Shown here: positions 31,921 through 33,338 of the stretch, one piece after another
Layout of the letters: each line of letters opens with the position of its first letter
Position numbering within the stretch: the first letter of the stretch is position 1
Assembly (NCBI GenBank): GCA_016291435.1
Contig: JAEEXH010000027.1
Span: 1-33,338, forward strand
From: Oscillospiraceae bacterium
GTDB lineage: Bacteria > Bacillota > Clostridia > Oscillospirales > Ruminococcaceae
Direction: 5' to 3'
Length of the DNA: 33,338 nt
The notes under the pieces: generated by a model
Databases searched by the model: none
What the model was told of the DNA's origin: nothing
The model's input: only the letters and a program-made list of their open reading frames with translations
Program-made: the position numbers and the translations under genes

Positions 31921-31939
31921 GCAAATCTCCGAAATTTGC
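31921..31939. other. Inverted repeat GCAAAT/ATTTGC abutting the ftsZ -35 box
   Basis: GCAAAT (31921-31926) and ATTTGC (31934-31939) are a perfect 6-bp inverted repeat with a 7-base loop, ending one base before TTGAAA. It could be an operator for control of ftsZ or the remains of a weak divIB terminator, though no T-run follows. Confidence 0.3.
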
Positions 31940-31968
31940 TTGAAATCAAATGCAAACTGTGGTAGAAT
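31940..31968 (+). promoter_or_regulatory. Extended -10 promoter of ftsZ
   Basis: TTGAAA (31940-31945), 17-base spacer, TAGAAT (31963-31968) preceded by TGG, an extended -10. It gives ftsZ its own transcription start near 31975, independent of the upstream dcw cluster, which fits the need for high FtsZ levels. Confidence 0.8.
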
Positions 31969-31993
31969 GATACTATATGTTTTGAAGCGCGGT

Positions 31994-32012
31994 TCCGGGC
32001 AGCCGGACTGCC
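31994..32012 (+). other. Two mutually exclusive small hairpins in the ftsZ leader
   Basis: TCCGG-GCAG-CCGGA (31994-32007) and GGCAG-CCGGA-CTGCC (31998-32012) overlap and cannot form together. Both lie upstream of the GGGAGG ribosome site of ftsZ. Either could modulate access to it slightly; the effect is unproven. Confidence 0.4.
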
Positions 32013-32033
32013 GTGTATGGGAGGAACAACAGA

Positions 32034-33206
32034 ATGACTGATTTTGTGTATGAGGATTCGTTTGACCCGCAAGTCAATATCAAAGTTGTCGGCGTCGGCG
32101 GCGGCGGCGGCAACGCGCTCGACTGCATGGTGCAGGCAGATGTGAAGAACATTGAGTATATCGCGATCAATACCGATGCAAAGGCGCTGCTGAATTCCAA
32201 GGCACCGACCCGCATCCAGATCGGCGCGAAGCTCACCAAGGGCAGAGGCGCAGGCAACAAGCCCGAGGTCGGCAGACAGTCCGCTGAGGAGAACCGCGAT
32301 GAGATCTCGAACGCACTGAAGGGTGCGGATATGATCTTCATTACCGCAGGCATGGGCGGCGGCACCGGCACCGGCGCGGCACCCGTTGTTGCACAGATCG
32401 CACAGGAGCTCGGCATCCTGACTGTCGCAGTCGTCACAAAGCCGTTTGCATTCGAGAGAGAGCAGAAGATGCTCCAGGCTGAGCGCGGCATCGAGACCCT
32501 GAAGCAGTATGTCGATTCGCTGATCATCATTCCGAATGAGCGTCTGCTCGTCGGCATGGACAAGCCCCTGACAATGCGCGAGAGCTTTGCACTCGCCGAT
32601 GATATCCTGAAGACCGGTGTCAAGTCGATCTCCGACCTGATCGTCGAGGACGGTTATATCAACCTCGACTTCGCCGATGTGTCCACCATCATGAAGGGCG
32701 CCGGCTATGCGCATATGGCAATCGGCCACGGCTCCGGCAAGAGCAAGGCAGACGATGCGGCTGCGGCTGTCATCTCCAGCCCGCTGCTTGAGACCAGCAT
32801 CTCCGGCGCAAAGCGTCTGCTCATCAACATCGCAATGAGCGAGGATGTCCTCTCGACGGAAGTCGATGCAGCGACCAAGATGATCACCGAGACTGCCGCA
32901 CAGGGCGTCGAGGTTATTCTGGGTACTGCCTTCAAGGAGGATATGAGCGACGAGATGGTCATTACCGTCATCGCAGCAGGCTATGAGGAGGCAGGCGCCG
33001 CGGAGGAGGCTCCGGCAGAGCAGCCCGCACCGCAGGCAAAGACCGGCATGCAGGAGCGTGTCATCTCGATCAACAATCCGCTGGTCGAGGGCTTCCCGCA
33101 GCAGGATCCGCGCAAGCCCGCAGCACAGCGTCCCGCAGGCGCAATTCCGCGTCTGGATGATGACGATGATCTCACCGAGATCTTCCGCATCCTTGATAAG
33201 AAATAA
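32034..33206 (+). CDS. ftsZ: Cell division GTPase FtsZ
   Basis: FtsZ is the tubulin-like GTPase that assembles the division ring. The 390-residue protein has the GTP-binding KVVGVGGGGGNALD near 17-30, the tubulin signature GGGTGTG (108-114), and the T7-loop segment INLDFADVSTIM that completes the active site of the next subunit. A low-complexity linker (about 320-370, Ala/Pro/Gln-rich) leads to the C-terminal peptide DDDDDLTEIFRILDKK, which binds partner proteins such as SepF or FtsA. The ATG at 32034 has GGGAGG nine bases upstream; an in-frame ATG at 32013 lies in the leader hairpin region and is rejected. It has its own promoter and terminator, so it is transcribed at least partly alone. 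Confidence 0.99.
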   Translation: MTDFVYEDSFDPQVNIKVVGVGGGGGNALDCMVQADVKNIEYIAINTDAKALLNSKAPTRIQIGAKLTKGRGAGNKPEVGRQSAEENRDEISNALKGADMIFITAGMGGGTGTGAAPVVAQIAQELGILTVAVVTKPFAFEREQKMLQAERGIETLKQYVDSLIIIPNERLLVGMDKPLTMRESFALADDILKTGVKSISDLIVEDGYINLDFADVSTIMKGAGYAHMAIGHGSGKSKADDAAAAVISSPLLETSISGAKRLLINIAMSEDVLSTEVDAATKMITETAAQGVEVILGTAFKEDMSDEMVITVIAAGYEEAGAAEEAPAEQPAPQAKTGMQERVISINNPLVEGFPQQDPRKPAAQRPAGAIPRLDDDDDLTEIFRILDKK

Positions 33207-33215
33207 GAACATGAG

Positions 33216-33241
33216 CGCCCCGCAAAATGCGGGGCGTTTTT
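33216..33241 (+). terminator. Intrinsic terminator after ftsZ
   Basis: CGCCCCGCA (33216-33224) and TGCGGGGCG (33228-33236) form a perfect 9-bp stem with an AAA loop, followed directly by TTTTT. It is the strongest terminator in the window and ends the dcw cluster ten bases after the ftsZ stop. Confidence 0.93.
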
Positions 33242-33266
33242 CGTTGCAGTAACCCGTCCCCGCGCT

Positions 33267-33338
33267 GGAAGTGCCTCCGGCGGATTTATAATGGGGCTCC
33301 GCCCCAAGCCCCGCCGGGGGCAGCGGCCCCCGGACCCC
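33267..33338. repeat. GC-rich palindromic intergenic element, runs off the right edge
   Basis: Two adjacent hairpins, TGGGGC-TCC-GCCCCA (33292-33306) and CCGGGGGC-AGCG-GCCCCCGG (33314-33333), are preceded by GAAGTGCCTCCGGCGGATT. Such GC-rich palindromic cassettes are common dispersed intergenic repeats in Clostridia; I recognise the style but not a named family. Part matches the degenerate block at 17343-17383. The right end lies outside the window. Confidence 0.6.

Noticed and set aside
31764-33212. 482-codon minus-strand open frame opposite ftsZ and the end of divIB
   Set aside because: It is antisense to a fully convincing FtsZ, with Cys/Leu/Asp-rich low-complexity translation and no supporting signal.

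Overview
The window is GC-rich and looks like the chromosome of an anaerobic Gram-positive bacterium of the Clostridia, most likely a Ruminococcus-like member of the Oscillospiraceae. The evidence is a PolC-type replicative polymerase, the short HisG/HisZ pair, a class B PBP with C-terminal PASTA domains, a FtsL/DivIB-type divisome, and a secreted protein ending in a type I dockerin (the cellulosome attachment module typical of Ruminococcus and cellulolytic clostridia). The MurE motif predicts meso-diaminopimelate peptidoglycan. No rRNA, tRNA, CRISPR array, insertion sequence or phage gene was seen.

All genes left of about 17.2 kb are on the minus strand and all genes right of about 18.0 kb are on the plus strand. 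Reading leftward from the divergence, one long cluster runs pyrH-frr-uppS-cdsA-dxr-rseP, then four tandem paralogous four-helix membrane proteins of unknown function, then ispG, a dockerin protein and polC. Core order of this kind (pyrH/frr/uppS/cdsA/dxr/rseP/ispG/polC) is familiar in Clostridia; the four paralogs and the dockerin gene are accessory insertions in it. A separate promoter directly after polC drives hisZ-hisG-hisD, with hisD running off the left edge.

Reading rightward, a dcw (division and cell wall) cluster runs mraZ-rsmH-ftsL-pbp(ftsI/spoVD type)-murE-mraY-ftsW-[Nudix]-murG-[YhfC-type protease]-murA-divIB/ftsQ-ftsZ. It lacks murF, murD, murC and ftsA, and it carries a Nudix hydrolase and an intramembrane protease candidate between the mur/fts genes. 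Together the two arms supply the C55 lipid carrier (dxr, ispG, uppS), phospholipid precursor (cdsA), lipid I/II synthesis (murA, murE, mraY, murG) and septal synthesis (ftsW, PBP, ftsL, divIB, ftsZ).

Regulatory sequence is rich. Well-formed sigma-A type promoters precede hisZ, pyrH, mraZ and ftsZ. Four TGG(G/A) repeats at 10-11 base spacing follow the mraZ promoter. The 850-base pyrH/mraZ divergence holds nested, competing palindromes. The ftsL-PBP gap holds two strong hairpins followed by an intrinsic terminator, with sequence able to form a competing antiterminator; this is my best candidate for an undescribed cis-regulatory RNA. The murA-divIB gap has a duplicated 23-base element and several DnaA-box-like sites. 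The best candidate for an undescribed protein family is the four-gene tandem array at 9.0-11.9 kb. All functional calls are from reading the sequence; no database search was possible.
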